A stretch of 64,000 nucleotides of DNA, taken from NCBI GenBank assembly GCA_009760855.2, contig WPIO01000031.1, forward strand, positions 1,511,001 through 1,575,000, read 5' to 3'. A model generated the notes under the pieces. That model ran no database searches. It was not told the origin of the DNA and was given only the letters and a program-made list of their open reading frames with translations. Numbering within the stretch: position 1 is the stretch's first letter; each line of letters opens with the position of its first letter. This DNA is from Cristatella mucedo. Taxonomy: Eukaryota; Bryozoa; Phylactolaemata; Cristatellidae. Positions 21,561 through 32,200 of this stretch are shown piece by piece. The position numbers and the translations under genes were made by a program.

Positions 21561-21878
21561 TGCCAACGCTAGCTTTATTTTGGGTTATATGGACGTCAAG
21601 CCCTTTTCCCCTCTGGCTGTTATCCCCTCTCCGGTCAGCGCCTGGCCCCCTCCCGATGGCAAAGGGGTTTGTCGAAAACGAATATTAAAACATGCTTACA
21701 TGCTCCCGGGGAGAACTAGGCACTTTAGATATACTAGAAAAGAAGCATCTGTATTGGTTAGTGACAACATGAACAGTGTCACTACTGCAGGCATAAGCAC
21801 ACTAAGGACACATCACATGGACCCAACAAATGCTATGATAAACAGGTACGTTTATAACTTTGAATAAATAAATTATGA

Positions 21879-21995
21879 TTCATTTGAATAGCAACCTAAG
21901 AGAACTTAATCTCAGTTCAGGCGCTTCGCATACACCTAAGGGCACGACCTCGGTCGGGGCGAGCACCTTAACCTCAGGACCAAACCAGCTTGGCT
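21879..21995 (-). mobile_element. SINE-1 nested in LINE A
   Basis: Inverted: tail catttgaatagcaacctaag at left, head ccaaaccagcttggct at right. The B-box region is partly deleted. Confidence 0.75.
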
Positions 21996-22759
21996 CTATT
22001 TAAATGTTGTCAGGGGATGCTGTGCCATCAATCTGGAGTGACTCCAGCCTTTGGGAGCAAAAAAACTATAGGCACGATCCGAGTCATAGCTACTACGCCA
22101 TACATGTGAGTCAAAATAACTGGTGGTACGGAGCTAAGCCTAAACGGGAAGTTATTCTGATAGGTAGGCTGGTGCAAGAGAATGAAGGGACCTAAAAGTG
22201 AGTTCCTACAACCTTGAAGGCGATGCCCTACTCGATTGGTAGCCAGTGCAGGTCAGTGAGAAGCAGTGCAATATGTTGTTATGACCGGCATACCCAGTTG
22301 CCGAAAGTAGGCCCACTTGACAGTGAAACTGACGTGGTCATCCACTGAAAGCTCACTTTGGTACAGTACACCCAGATTTCTCGAAGCTGCTGCTGACCAA
22401 GTCCATTTGAAGCGTTAAGCTTTCCAATTTCTGAGTCACGCTAGGTTTGCTCATTACCTGTACGTTGGTTTATCGTTATTCAATTTGAGAAAGTTGGTGT
22501 CTTTCCAAGTACGAATGTCAGCTATACGCGTAACCAGGGAGTTGAGAGTTAGACGCGTCGTACGGCCAGAAGGAACTAAACCTCGGGTACAGCAGTGCCA
22601 CATTTGCCTAAAAATTGAAGCCTAGATTGTACTTGGAGATTACATCGGCAAGAGGGAGAGTGTAAATTATGAAAAGAACTGGACCAAACACAGAGCCCTG
22701 GGGTATCCCGTTCTTGAGGTTCCTCGGATTATCGTTGCCTGTTGACATCAATACTCGGT

Positions 22760-23435
22760 AACCAAGACTAGGAAGTCTTGCCGTCGCAGTGCTAGAGCAA
22801 GACGAGCGGCAGCTTGATTAAACCTGTTTATAGCAAGATGGCATGCACCAACAAAAGCAGCGAAAATAGACAATACTACTGGGGGCCCTACGCACACCAG
22901 ACAAGGGCGCTAATTAGGCCCCCCTTCCTAAGCGGGAGGACACTGGATCTGAACTGGAGCTGAAGGCGGGAAACAACCTCAGAAGTATCAAATCACGGCA
23001 ACCTCGGTCAGAGAGTGTTTATGTAACGGAGACTCACTAGCGCGGCACATCTCAGCTCCCACAGGGCTCCAGCTCCGGTAGGGATACGAATAATGTGCTG
23101 CAAGTTAACGAGGAATATACAATCCCGACCGGCGAGCGTGCTTATTTCCAGCCGCACATGGATTATGGGTACTCGTGACCTTCTGTAGGTAACCGAATTG
23201 TCGGCGAACGTCAGCCATCCATCTTTCGGAATCTTGATACTGAGCGACCAGAGAGAGGCAAATCACACGTCTCCGCCGACGAGCTTCCTGTACCCAATTG
23301 CCCCAGATCGTGAGGTGCCACCTCTCTTCTGGTACCAATCCAAAGGTCACGCCCAGACTAGCCGGTGACCCCCAGCCGGCAGCACCACGCCACAGCCAAC
23401 TAAGGCTACTGAACCTGTACAGGTTACAACTTTGA
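22760..23435. mobile_element. Unclassified insertion of about 680 bp in LINE A
   Basis: LINE A sequence stops near 'catcaatactcgg' and resumes at 'cttactgagacaagacc', which are adjacent in other copies. The insert is GC-richer than its host. A minus-strand frame at 23105-23350 (81 codons) has no motif I recognise. Confidence 0.5.
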
Positions 23436-23793
23436 ATTCCCTTACTGAGACAAGACCTAAATCAAAGTATTGCAGCGCCAGTATTGCCCAGGCGAGATGA
23501 GAGGTGCTCGAGAAAGACTTGTTGACCAATAGTATCAAACGCTGCCAGAAGATCTAGAGCAGCAAGCAGAAAAACTACCTACGATTGCATTTCTAAAGAG
23601 GTTGTTTTACGCTAGCAGCAGATCTGACTCTGTGGAGTGATTAGTTCTGACCGAAATTTTCTTATTAGGGGGAGATTCTTCGGCAAGTGTTAAGCTGGTC
23701 TGCCACTACTTGGTTCATTGCCTTTGATTGCAACCGCAGTAGGTAGACTTCGCAGTAATTGCTGATGATTTCCCTACCTTGTTATCCTTCTTC

Positions 23794-23873
23794 GAGAGTG
23801 GCCTAGTGGTGTAGTGCCAAGACCTAAGGTTAGAGAGTGGCCTAGTGGTGTAGTGCCAAGACCTAAGGTTAAG
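23794..23873 (+). repeat. Tandem duplication, unit about 40 bp
   Basis: gagagtggcctagtggtgta and the following 'gtgccaagacctaaggtta' occur twice in direct succession. Confidence 0.9.
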
Positions 23874-24499
23874 GACATATGTTATTTATGCTGAGTAGCA
23901 GTAAGCTATGCATCTCTGAAGATCGGTGGGAATATGGTCAAAAGGCTGGTAGTCTTCTTAGAGTGTAAGATTAATGTCGAGACGAAGTCATTAGTGGCAG
24001 GCTTGATGGTGAACATTTAGGTAATGCAGTGAGTTGAGGGAGAGCAGTAGTCCAGTAGGGATATTACAGAGAGACAGCAGTCAAGTGGGAAGGTTACCTT
24101 GGGGTTGGATTATCTGATCTTATCTATCTTGCTGACTAAGAATGTTCAGTGTAAAGATCCACCTCACGCAATAAGCAGTAGCGACTCTACTCTCGCGGTA
24201 TGATAGCGTCGCAGTGGCAGGCGTGACACGTTGAGCCACTCTACATCACCGACCAAGATCAAGGATCGAGACCAGCCATTTCGAAATACGGCTTCAACAT
24301 TATCGAATAGTTTCGTCGTTGTTACTTGCTTCCGGGTCGGTTCCTTCCACCGCCAGACGTGCCATACCCCAGGTTAGGAATTTGGAGAAGCTGCACCTCG
24401 CTGTTCATCTATCCTGGTTTTCAGACGGATGAGCCGCTTGAGTATTCCCTTATAACAGTGAATGTTTAGTACTTCCTATGCTTTCCTTTCCATTCCTCG

Positions 24500-24860
24500 T
24501 GCAGCTGGGACCTTTTCACAATTGGCAGGTAGGTAAATGGAAGAAGTTCGGCGGCACATATTGCAAACTTCTCGTCCATCAAAGAGGCCACTGGTTTCTT
24601 CGCAACAAGGTGATGAAGGAAGCCATTGACCACATAAACAAGAAGGCGCACATCATTAAAGGAAAGCGTCGGTGTTGAGGAAGAGATGGCCAAGGTTATC
24701 GACGGAAATCGCACTCAGCTGCAAGGCTTAGTCCATGCAATACGATTCCTATTGAATCAGGGCCTCTCGTATAGGGGTCACGACAAGCCGGTCGATTCGC
24801 TGCGATTCATAAGGCAACTTCCCCTTACAGTCGTGCGCAAGCGGGACGTCTAGTTTGATG
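24500..24860 (+). mobile_element. hAT-like (DUF4371/ZMYM-type) transposase fragment
   Basis: A frame at 24478-24678 has a zinc-finger-like pattern (YCKLLVHQ ... DHINKKAH). A second frame, about 24690-24850, reads NRTQLQGLVHAIRFLLNQGL then SYRGHD, which resembles the N-x-x-x-L-x-x-I-...-L-x-x-x-G-L-x-x-R-G-H stretch of DUF4371 hAT-type transposases. The frames are out of register, so it is a relic. The family assignment rests on this short motif only. Confidence 0.5.
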
Positions 24861-24931
24861 CCATCAGGCTTATAAAGGCCTCCGTCCGGCTGCCGCGGAA
24901 TTTTGAACGATATCTTCCACGTGAAAAAATA

Positions 24932-25099
24932 TTAGCTGATTCAACAGCCTCTTTTGTATAGCGACAGAAGAGCCTTTGCGGCTATCACTACCACTTGCAG
25001 CGGCGATAAGGGATCGCCCACCACAGGATTCGAACCCACGACCTCGGGGCCGAGGTCGTGAAAAGTAGCCACCTTACTTTGTGAGCCATCACGGCTCGC
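24932..25099 (-). mobile_element. SINE-2
   Basis: Complete inverted copy: tail ttagctgattcaacagcctc, gggttcgaatcctg region, gaggtcgtg hairpin and head gagccgtgatggctcac. Confidence 0.85.
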
Positions 25100-26480
25100 C
25101 ACATGCACGCTCATCTCGTTCGTATGCGGCTCCCTGACGAGCAAGGCGATACTTAATAATGCATTGTTGATATGTTGATGGCAATACGTGCGATGCAAGC
25201 AAGATGGAGCAGGTGGCTCATGTGGACTACTTTTTCACGTGCCTCTTTGCCCACAAGCCACGTTTGCCCTTATTTTATATCTCACAAGCACTTTCTACCG
25301 ATTAGGGACGAGCCATTGCAGACATTGCAAAAGCACGATCAACTAGGATATCGTCAATGGCTTGCATGCTTCAGGCGTTAAGGCGCTGACGGAGGCGTGA
25401 CCGGCTGGCTACAATGATTTTTGACACGAATGTAGAAGTTCTGTGTCATCATGTGTTGCATGCTGCTTCAGCTTCTGTAGTTAGGCAGCTTCCGGCCACT
25501 AACGTATGCCCCACCTGCAGCAGATGGTCGGGCAGTTGACTCGGCACAGCGTCTGGCCTTTGATGTAGGGGATGTGACCGGCCGCAGCGGCACAGCATTA
25601 CCCCGTATGCGGTGAGTCAGCCAGCTCGCATATATGTAAGCGTGAGAGAATATTCTGGGAGCTGCCTGCTGGGGCCGTGGCTGCGGGAGCTCGGCTTCGG
25701 CTGCTCGTACGGTGCTCTCAACATCAAAACTTACAAGTAAGTCGTACTCGCGCTCAAGCCATCACGGTGTAGGCGGAGCATACGCATTGGCCGTCCAAGG
25801 TGCCCTGTTCTGCCAAAGTACACCGAAAGTGAGCAGGGCTAAGAGTGGTGCCAAGAGAGACTTTTTTTTTTCTTAACTCGGTGGATGTGGGTTGAAGTGA
25901 TCTCAGCTGGGAGGGGGCACAGTGAAGCGCATTCGTCGACAGGCATCGATAATCAGAGGAGCCGACCTGCTCTCCTCGTGCCCCGCTCGTGTTCCGAAAA
26001 GATACGCTCCGGTAGATTGGGCTTCAGACGGCTGATGTGCGAGCAGTCGCAATTAAGCGTCGCCACCGCCTCGCTCGCACCCAAATACCAAAGCTGGAGC
26101 TCTTGCAGCCTGCGGGTCTTCTTGCGTGCCCTCGGGTCTTCTGCGGCACAATGCACTAGCCGTTCAATTCCTACGCTTTGGAATTCGTCCGAAATTCGTC
26201 CGCACTTGTGCCTTCGTGATACTCCGGAAATTTTCGGCAGCGGGAGCCACAGGAATACAACACGTGAGATTGACGCACCTGACATGATCGCCGACTGCAT
26301 CACAGCTGGTTTGCCTCACCGCAATAAGCAAACGAATGGAAAAGAGCACTTCTTCCCTGCCGGCTCATTCTAAGCGTCAATTGACACAATACAGTGAGAA
26401 TTTGACTTCAGGTTTGTTAAGGAGTTGGTGGAGTTGCTCAGCTTGGCTGATTGGATCTATTCTAAGCAACAATTCTCAGC
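25100..26480. other. Intergenic, no feature recognised
   Basis: Overlapping open frames at 25885-26373 (plus) and 25953-26303 (minus) show no family motif and probably reflect local GC content. Confidence 0.4.
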
Positions 26481-26482
26481 AT

Positions 26483-26761
26483 TTAATTTTGACCATCTTG
26501 TAGAGCTTGCAACTGGTCTGTATAACAGAGAACGTCCAAGATGTCAAGCCGATCCAATGTGACTGCAGTTTCACAATTTTCATAGGGAAATAAATTCTGA
26601 CTCGTCACTGAAGAGCACCGGGACGCTACCAGATCTTGCAGTCCGGCGGAGTCTGATCGAGCCGAATCCGACAAGGACCTGCTGTACAAGCCGGTGCGAC
26701 TTATTCTGACACTCCCAATGTGAAACGCTTCGGCCAAGCGTTTTTTTTTAGCGTATAACAC
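26483..26761 (-). mobile_element. Tc1/mariner-like transposase fragment
   Basis: At about 26584-26620 the minus strand reads VLFSDESEF, the signature around the second catalytic Asp of Tc1-like transposases, followed within a few codons by a stop. The rest of the region is frameshifted. It carries no intact protein. Confidence 0.55.
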
Positions 26762-27461
26762 CTTAACAACAAAAGCCTTTGACCAACAATGGGTGAGGAC
26801 TACCTCAACGAAGTCATGCTATTGCATTTTGAAAAAGAAATTGCCGCAATTGTGATGAATGATTAAATCTTCCAATTCTTTCAATCCACGGACAGTCGCT
26901 TATTGGGTGTTGCATAAAAGACGCGATTTTTATTTAATTATTTTGCTGAATTTATCATTGACGGTACAGCTTTTCCTTACCTGAAAATCTTTGCTCGGTA
27001 ACTATCTTTGAGCGAAACATTATAGGTATGTACAAGTTCTCTTTTGCGTTTACTGCATAAGTAGATTTGGTTGTTTTCAGTTTATGCTTGGGGCTGTATT
27101 CTCGTTTTGGGTACTTTTGATTCTCAGAACGGCGGAATGTACTGAACTGAAAATTCTTGTTTTCCTCAAAATTCGACCACATAAACCCATCTTTATCAGC
27201 TGGAAGTTACAGTTATGGTTCGATCTTTGATTATTTTTCGGAATGTTTCACCTGAGCACTGAATGGATTACACTAGATTTAAGAGATTTTGAACTTAACG
27301 TAATCATACAGACAGTCAATGGATGTACTTGCAGTTCTCTGGATCGTTGGCGTACCAAGGACGGCATAAGCCTCTTCCACATAGCTAATGTAGCTTCATA
27401 CTCTGGGTATAATGACATAACTATCACACAATCTGAGTTCCTGTTCCAAAGTGATCTTTCA

Positions 27462-27835
27462 CTTTCACTCCTCTACCATACCATAAGCTCTCGGCTCACG
27501 TAACTACTTCGCTCGGACAGTACCGTCGAGGTTCGCCACTCCCTCTTCGTGGTCAATCCTGCCCACACATCCGCTGCAGAGCTGCCTTGAACTACTTATT
27601 GCTGCTGCTGCTGCTGCTGTGAGAACCTTCGGTGGCGAGCCGACCATGCTGTGGTCCACCATGCTGTAGTCTGCTGAAACCTCTGACCTCTGGCCGCTCC
27701 GCCGCTTCTCCCTCCCAAGCGCTGTTTGACAGGCCGTTAGGAAACGGTTTGCAAGCGATGGCGTCAGCGCCGAAAGGGTCAGTGATGGTGTCAGCACAGC
27801 TCCAACGTAAGAAGATTTTGTACCGACTGTTGGGA
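27462..27835. mobile_element. Repeat C, copy 1: undescribed 374 bp element in LINE A
   Basis: Interrupts LINE A and is flanked by TTTCA at 27457-27461 and 27836-27840, a putative target duplication. A second copy at 29505-30360 shares the segments around 'ccctcttcgtggtcaatcc', 'ctgcagagctgcct', 'gtgtcagcacagctcc' and 'gctgtttga.aggccg'. It contains a (GCT)n run at 27600-27619. No protein motif, and terminal inverted repeats are not evident. Confidence 0.65.
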
Positions 27836-28299
27836 TTTCATTACTGGCTAGACACCGCCAGCCGCTCCACAGTCAAGTCTGCCAACTTCCCGCTGCATAA
27901 CTTTGCGAAAATTTGGGCCTGCTTAGGCAGGGCTGCCACATCCAAGGTGGTCCATGCATTTGTGACATTCCCTCCTGATTTCTGCAGCTCACAATCGCAG
28001 GTCTTCCGTTCTGTGCAATAAGGCGCTTGCAGTAGGTGAAAAACTCTGCAGCAAGGGTTGCTTTTCGTGAGCGTCATAGCTACCACATCACACCACTTCT
28101 CGCTGACCTGCACTTGCTTCCCATCGCAACCTATCGAATTCAAGGTTATGTCACTCACTTTTAGGTCTTTTCGTACTCAGGCACCAGCCTACGCATACGA
28201 ACTATTCCAATACCATACTAAGCTTCTTACCACCCGCTTTACTGACTCAAATTGTTTCGCTATAACTCGGATGAAAGCTCAAAGCCATGGGAAACCTTC

Positions 28300-28555
28300 A
28301 TTGTGCTACTGTGACTCCGGCGGCGGCAGATGTAGCGGTGTCTCACTGCTGCACCGGCACGGACATGAGTGGTAAAAGAGGCTATCCTAATTCCTGTCAA
28401 AGCGTACATATACGAAAGCTCTTGAATCGCAGCAGTTGCGTCGGGAAATATACCGTACATTAGTGGCCGAACGCTGGGCTATGTCAATTGCTTAACCACT
28501 GGTCGCAGGTGAGGCGTTCTCGCTAATTACATCAGCAGCAGGCACACACAACACC
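28300..28555 (-). mobile_element. Possible third SINE (degraded) in LINE A
   Basis: This roughly 250 bp insertion splits the LINE A match. On the minus strand it contains gaccagtggttaagcaattg, an A-box-like SINE head, but no clear B box was found. Confidence 0.35.
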
Positions 28556-29237
28556 ACGCCCGTAGTTCATATGCTCCGAAAGCATGTAACTCACTCCTGA
28601 TAAATCTCAAAACATCCCTTGACATGACGGCATTTAAAAAGAAGCTAAAAACGCACCTGTTGCTCGCAGTATTTGCTAGGCCCTTCGATTTGTCTATTGT
28701 GGGCTTATGCGTGCTCATACTTTTGCATGTTACCGCTAACCAAACTGACACTCTTCCTTTCCAGCATGTATTAAGTGCCTAGAAAGAGATTCAGTTCGCT
28801 TGGGTCGCAACACAAATGTACTATTATTACTGTTAATATTTTTTCCTGGTTGCCATTGCAGCGCTGCGGCTCCCTTGACCCCCCCAGCCCACTAGTGGAC
28901 CGTACGCAAGGAGTGTACTGAACCGCTTGGCGTTTATCCACTTATGATTGGCTCACTCCGTTCGAGTTAAGAATTCCGCCGCCCATGCCCCGCTAAATTG
29001 TTCCTGGGTATTCTTACGCCTTTTGAGCTTCAGCTCAAATACTGCAGTTATCAAACTTAGTCTCCCTTCTATATCTTCTCCGACGCTCTGTTTTGGGGTA
29101 GTTGGGTCAATCACTTTTTTATTATTGGCGGATTGGCAACCGCGAGCATTCTTTAGCTACGAATACCGCAAACGTAAAGCTGAGTTGGGGAGACCGGAAG
29201 AGCAGTGGCCAGGGGCGCCGGAAGACACCGCGTAAGC

Positions 29238-32200
29238 ATGGCGGAAAGCGGGAATTCAGATTGTGGAAGCGTCAGGTACGCTGACTCGCGGGTTATATGC
29301 CAACTCTCAGCCCGTTTCTGCTACGCGTTCTGGAGTAACTTTACTCGAGCTCGTATTGATCCTATTGGATTCCAGTCCTCGCTCCTGTAATTCAGCCGGT
29401 GGAGGGACGCTGGATTTCGAATGTCGGTACTAAATGCCAAGTGCTTGAATAGCCACTGCGAAATACATTCTCCGTAGTTGTCTTAGCTCTTAGCCGCTTC
29501 CAGCTATGACCCTCTGCGATACCTTAGCCTCTTGGCTCATGTGACTTCGCTGGGACAGTACTGCCTGGGTTCGCCACGCCCTCTTCGTGGTCAATCCGGC
29601 CGACGCATCGGCTGCAGAGCTGCCTCGGACGGCCTTTGTGCTGCTACGGCTGCTGCGAGAACCTTCGGCGGCGAGCCGAGCTTGCTGTAGTCGGCTGACG
29701 CCACGTCAAGTCGCTTCTCCGTCCCAAGTTACCAGTCAAGCAACGGATCGACTTCAAGGTTATGTCGCTCATTTTTAGGTCCCTTCATTCTTTGGCTCCA
29801 GCCTACCTATCAGATCTACTCCCCCGCCAGGCCAAGCATCGTACCACCCGCTTTTCGGAAACTAACTGTTTACCTATACCTCGTACAAACCTCAAATCCT
29901 TAGGAGACCGTGCCTTCAGTTCATATGCTCCCAAAGCCTGGAACTCACTCCCGACTTCCGTCACTACCTGCCTCCTGACTTGACCACATTTAAAAAGAAA
30001 TTAAAAACGCACCTATTTAGCATTTATTGGGTCCCTATGGTTCGTCCTTTATGTGCTTATGCGTTCTGACACTGCATGCTGCCACTAACCACACTTGCAT
30101 TCTGACCCTGTGCATGTCACCCCTAGCCATGTTATTCTTGTTGTTTATCGAGCATGATACCACTAACCATTAGATCGTGTTTCCTTTGCAGCAGATGTAA
30201 AGCCCCCAGAAAGAGATTAAGTTCTCTGAGGGCGCTTTATCAAGCGTATTATTATTTTATTATTAAGCTCTGTTTGAGAGGCCGTGGGAGTGAGCCGCCT
30301 GTCAGGGATAGCGTGTCAGCACAGCTCCGACGTAAGAGGATCTTGTGCAGATTGTCGGGATTTTTATTGAATCTTTAGTCTTCGATAGTTTAGGCTGGGA
30401 ATACGTTCAAGCTCAGAATTTACAGCCGTTCAGGCATAGCGTAGGTCCTGGAGCACCTAGGGCAGCTCGTACCGGTTTTGCTGAGTTCGGCCGTTGCTGC
30501 TCATCGCCCTACGATACTGTGTCTAGTCCTTTTCAGAGCACGTCGCAAGTCCAAGAGTTTCCGAACGTGTGCTCAAGTTAGCTGCTCGCCTGCGTTGCAG
30601 CTGTCGACGCTCGGCCCCTTTTGAAACGCTAGCTATCTTAGCGTCATCAGCGAACTACCAAGAGTGGCAGCTTCGTTGTTAACTCGTGCGATAGTCGCTC
30701 GACTGTTTGCCTCCTGCCTCAGAGAGCACACGGCAGATGTGCATGCTACGTGCGGCTAGCCGGCTGGCAGCTCTTTTCACCTTGTCTCTAGAGATCGGTT
30801 GGTGCCTGAGATCGGTTCTGGTTAGCCACTTTGTCGAACTGTCTTGTTATTCCCGCTGCTGCCTCAACCAATTCCTTTGCAGGTCACTCGTATGGGCAAG
30901 CTAGAAGCAACTTGATAGCTACCATTTCCTTCCAGTGGGGCTGCTGTGGCTGTTACTGGCCCAGCAATTCATACGGCTCATTTGTGGCTTCGGTAGCGGA
31001 CGTCTGGACTGGCTTGCCGGTCTTGCAGTCATTCTGGCAGTCATGCTGGCACAGCTGTAGCGATGAGAGCACAGCTGTAGCGATGAGAGAGAATACTGTA
31101 ACTAGCTGTCGGGTGCCTGCGAAGCTGCTTGCTCAGTTCGCGATCGTAAGTGCATAGCAGTCCTTGCTGCCTCGGCTGCTGAAATGTCCGAATCAATTGC
31201 CGGAAGATACCGCTAGGACTCGCGGCAACCGGGTGCATCTTGACTAGACCCTGCACGGTTGCACTCCACGGTACACGACCAACGGAAGGTCCATTTCACT
31301 CGGGTGACATGTTGATCAGTTGGTTGCAGAGTCATTCATTGGGTGATATTGGCTGCCCCTGATCTCAATTTCTTCCCACTCGTTTCCAGGGCGTGCAAGA
31401 GAACCGACTATCTGGAATGGGACGACTACTTCATGGCGGTTGCATTTCTGTCGGCGCAGCGCAGCAAGGATCCGAGCTCGCAGGTATGATCCTAGCACGC
31501 TCGAGCAGGCCCCCCTTAGCTGACGGACAGGTCGCCTCGTGATGACCTCCTCGGGAGTAGGAAGTTTTGTTTTGTTGCTTCTTAGGTGGTCATCTGAACT
31601 AGCTAAAAAAAAAGAGGCAAGATATCGTATCAGTTTGATAGAAACGAGTCAGGCCCAATTTGTTGGTTGAGGTGGCATGTGGGCTGAGTCACTCTTTCGA
31701 GCTGCACACTGGCTGCATAGAGTGACTAGGAGATGTGATGGACCGAATAATTATTACTGACCTTGTTTGTACCTTCAACCGTACTCATGCGACACTGCTA
31801 ATGTCTGAGCGATTCGGCAGCTAGTCTTGTAATGTTTTAACCTGTCGAATCAAGAAAGTTGGAAGTGCATTGGCTCGTCTCATAAGATGGGCAAACCCTA
31901 GATGTTTCCCTGGAGTCGCCGACTGACATCCGTGTTCTTGTTGTGTAATGGTCTAACTGCCAAATTTTGATTCATGCATCGTAATACTGGGCTTTTGTAT
32001 CAGGGCTGGGTATGCCCCTCACCCCTTCCCCTGGGGTAGTGGTCGGAGGGCTTAAGCACAGGTCGGCTGATCAAAGAGCCCCATTTATGTAGTGGCATTG
32101 GAGCCTTTGCTCCTGTCCGCTCGCTTGCAGCAAACAATGATAATAATAATTATAATTCACTTAATAAAGCGCCCTCAGAGAACTCAATCTCTCTCTAGGC

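Larger units (their letters stand above)
21735..24150 (-). mobile_element. LINE A, old long copy with two insertions
   Basis: Minus-strand LINE A matches run through the 3' UTR (21735-21878), the C-terminal region (21996-22750) and the RT to endonuclease linker (23440-24150, ending near ctgatcttatctatcttgct). A SINE-1 interrupts it at 21879-21995 and an unknown segment at about 22760-23435. Heavily mutated with no usable frame. Confidence 0.75.
27440..28830 (+). mobile_element. LINE A, old copy split by two insertions
   Basis: FQSDLSL (27441-27461) continues after Repeat C with STVKSANFPLHNFAKIWACL (27864 on). The match runs on through the C-terminal region to about 28300 and, after another insertion, from 28556 to the tail (gcctagaaagagattcagtt, ATT repeats). 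Multiple frameshifts. Confidence 0.8.
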
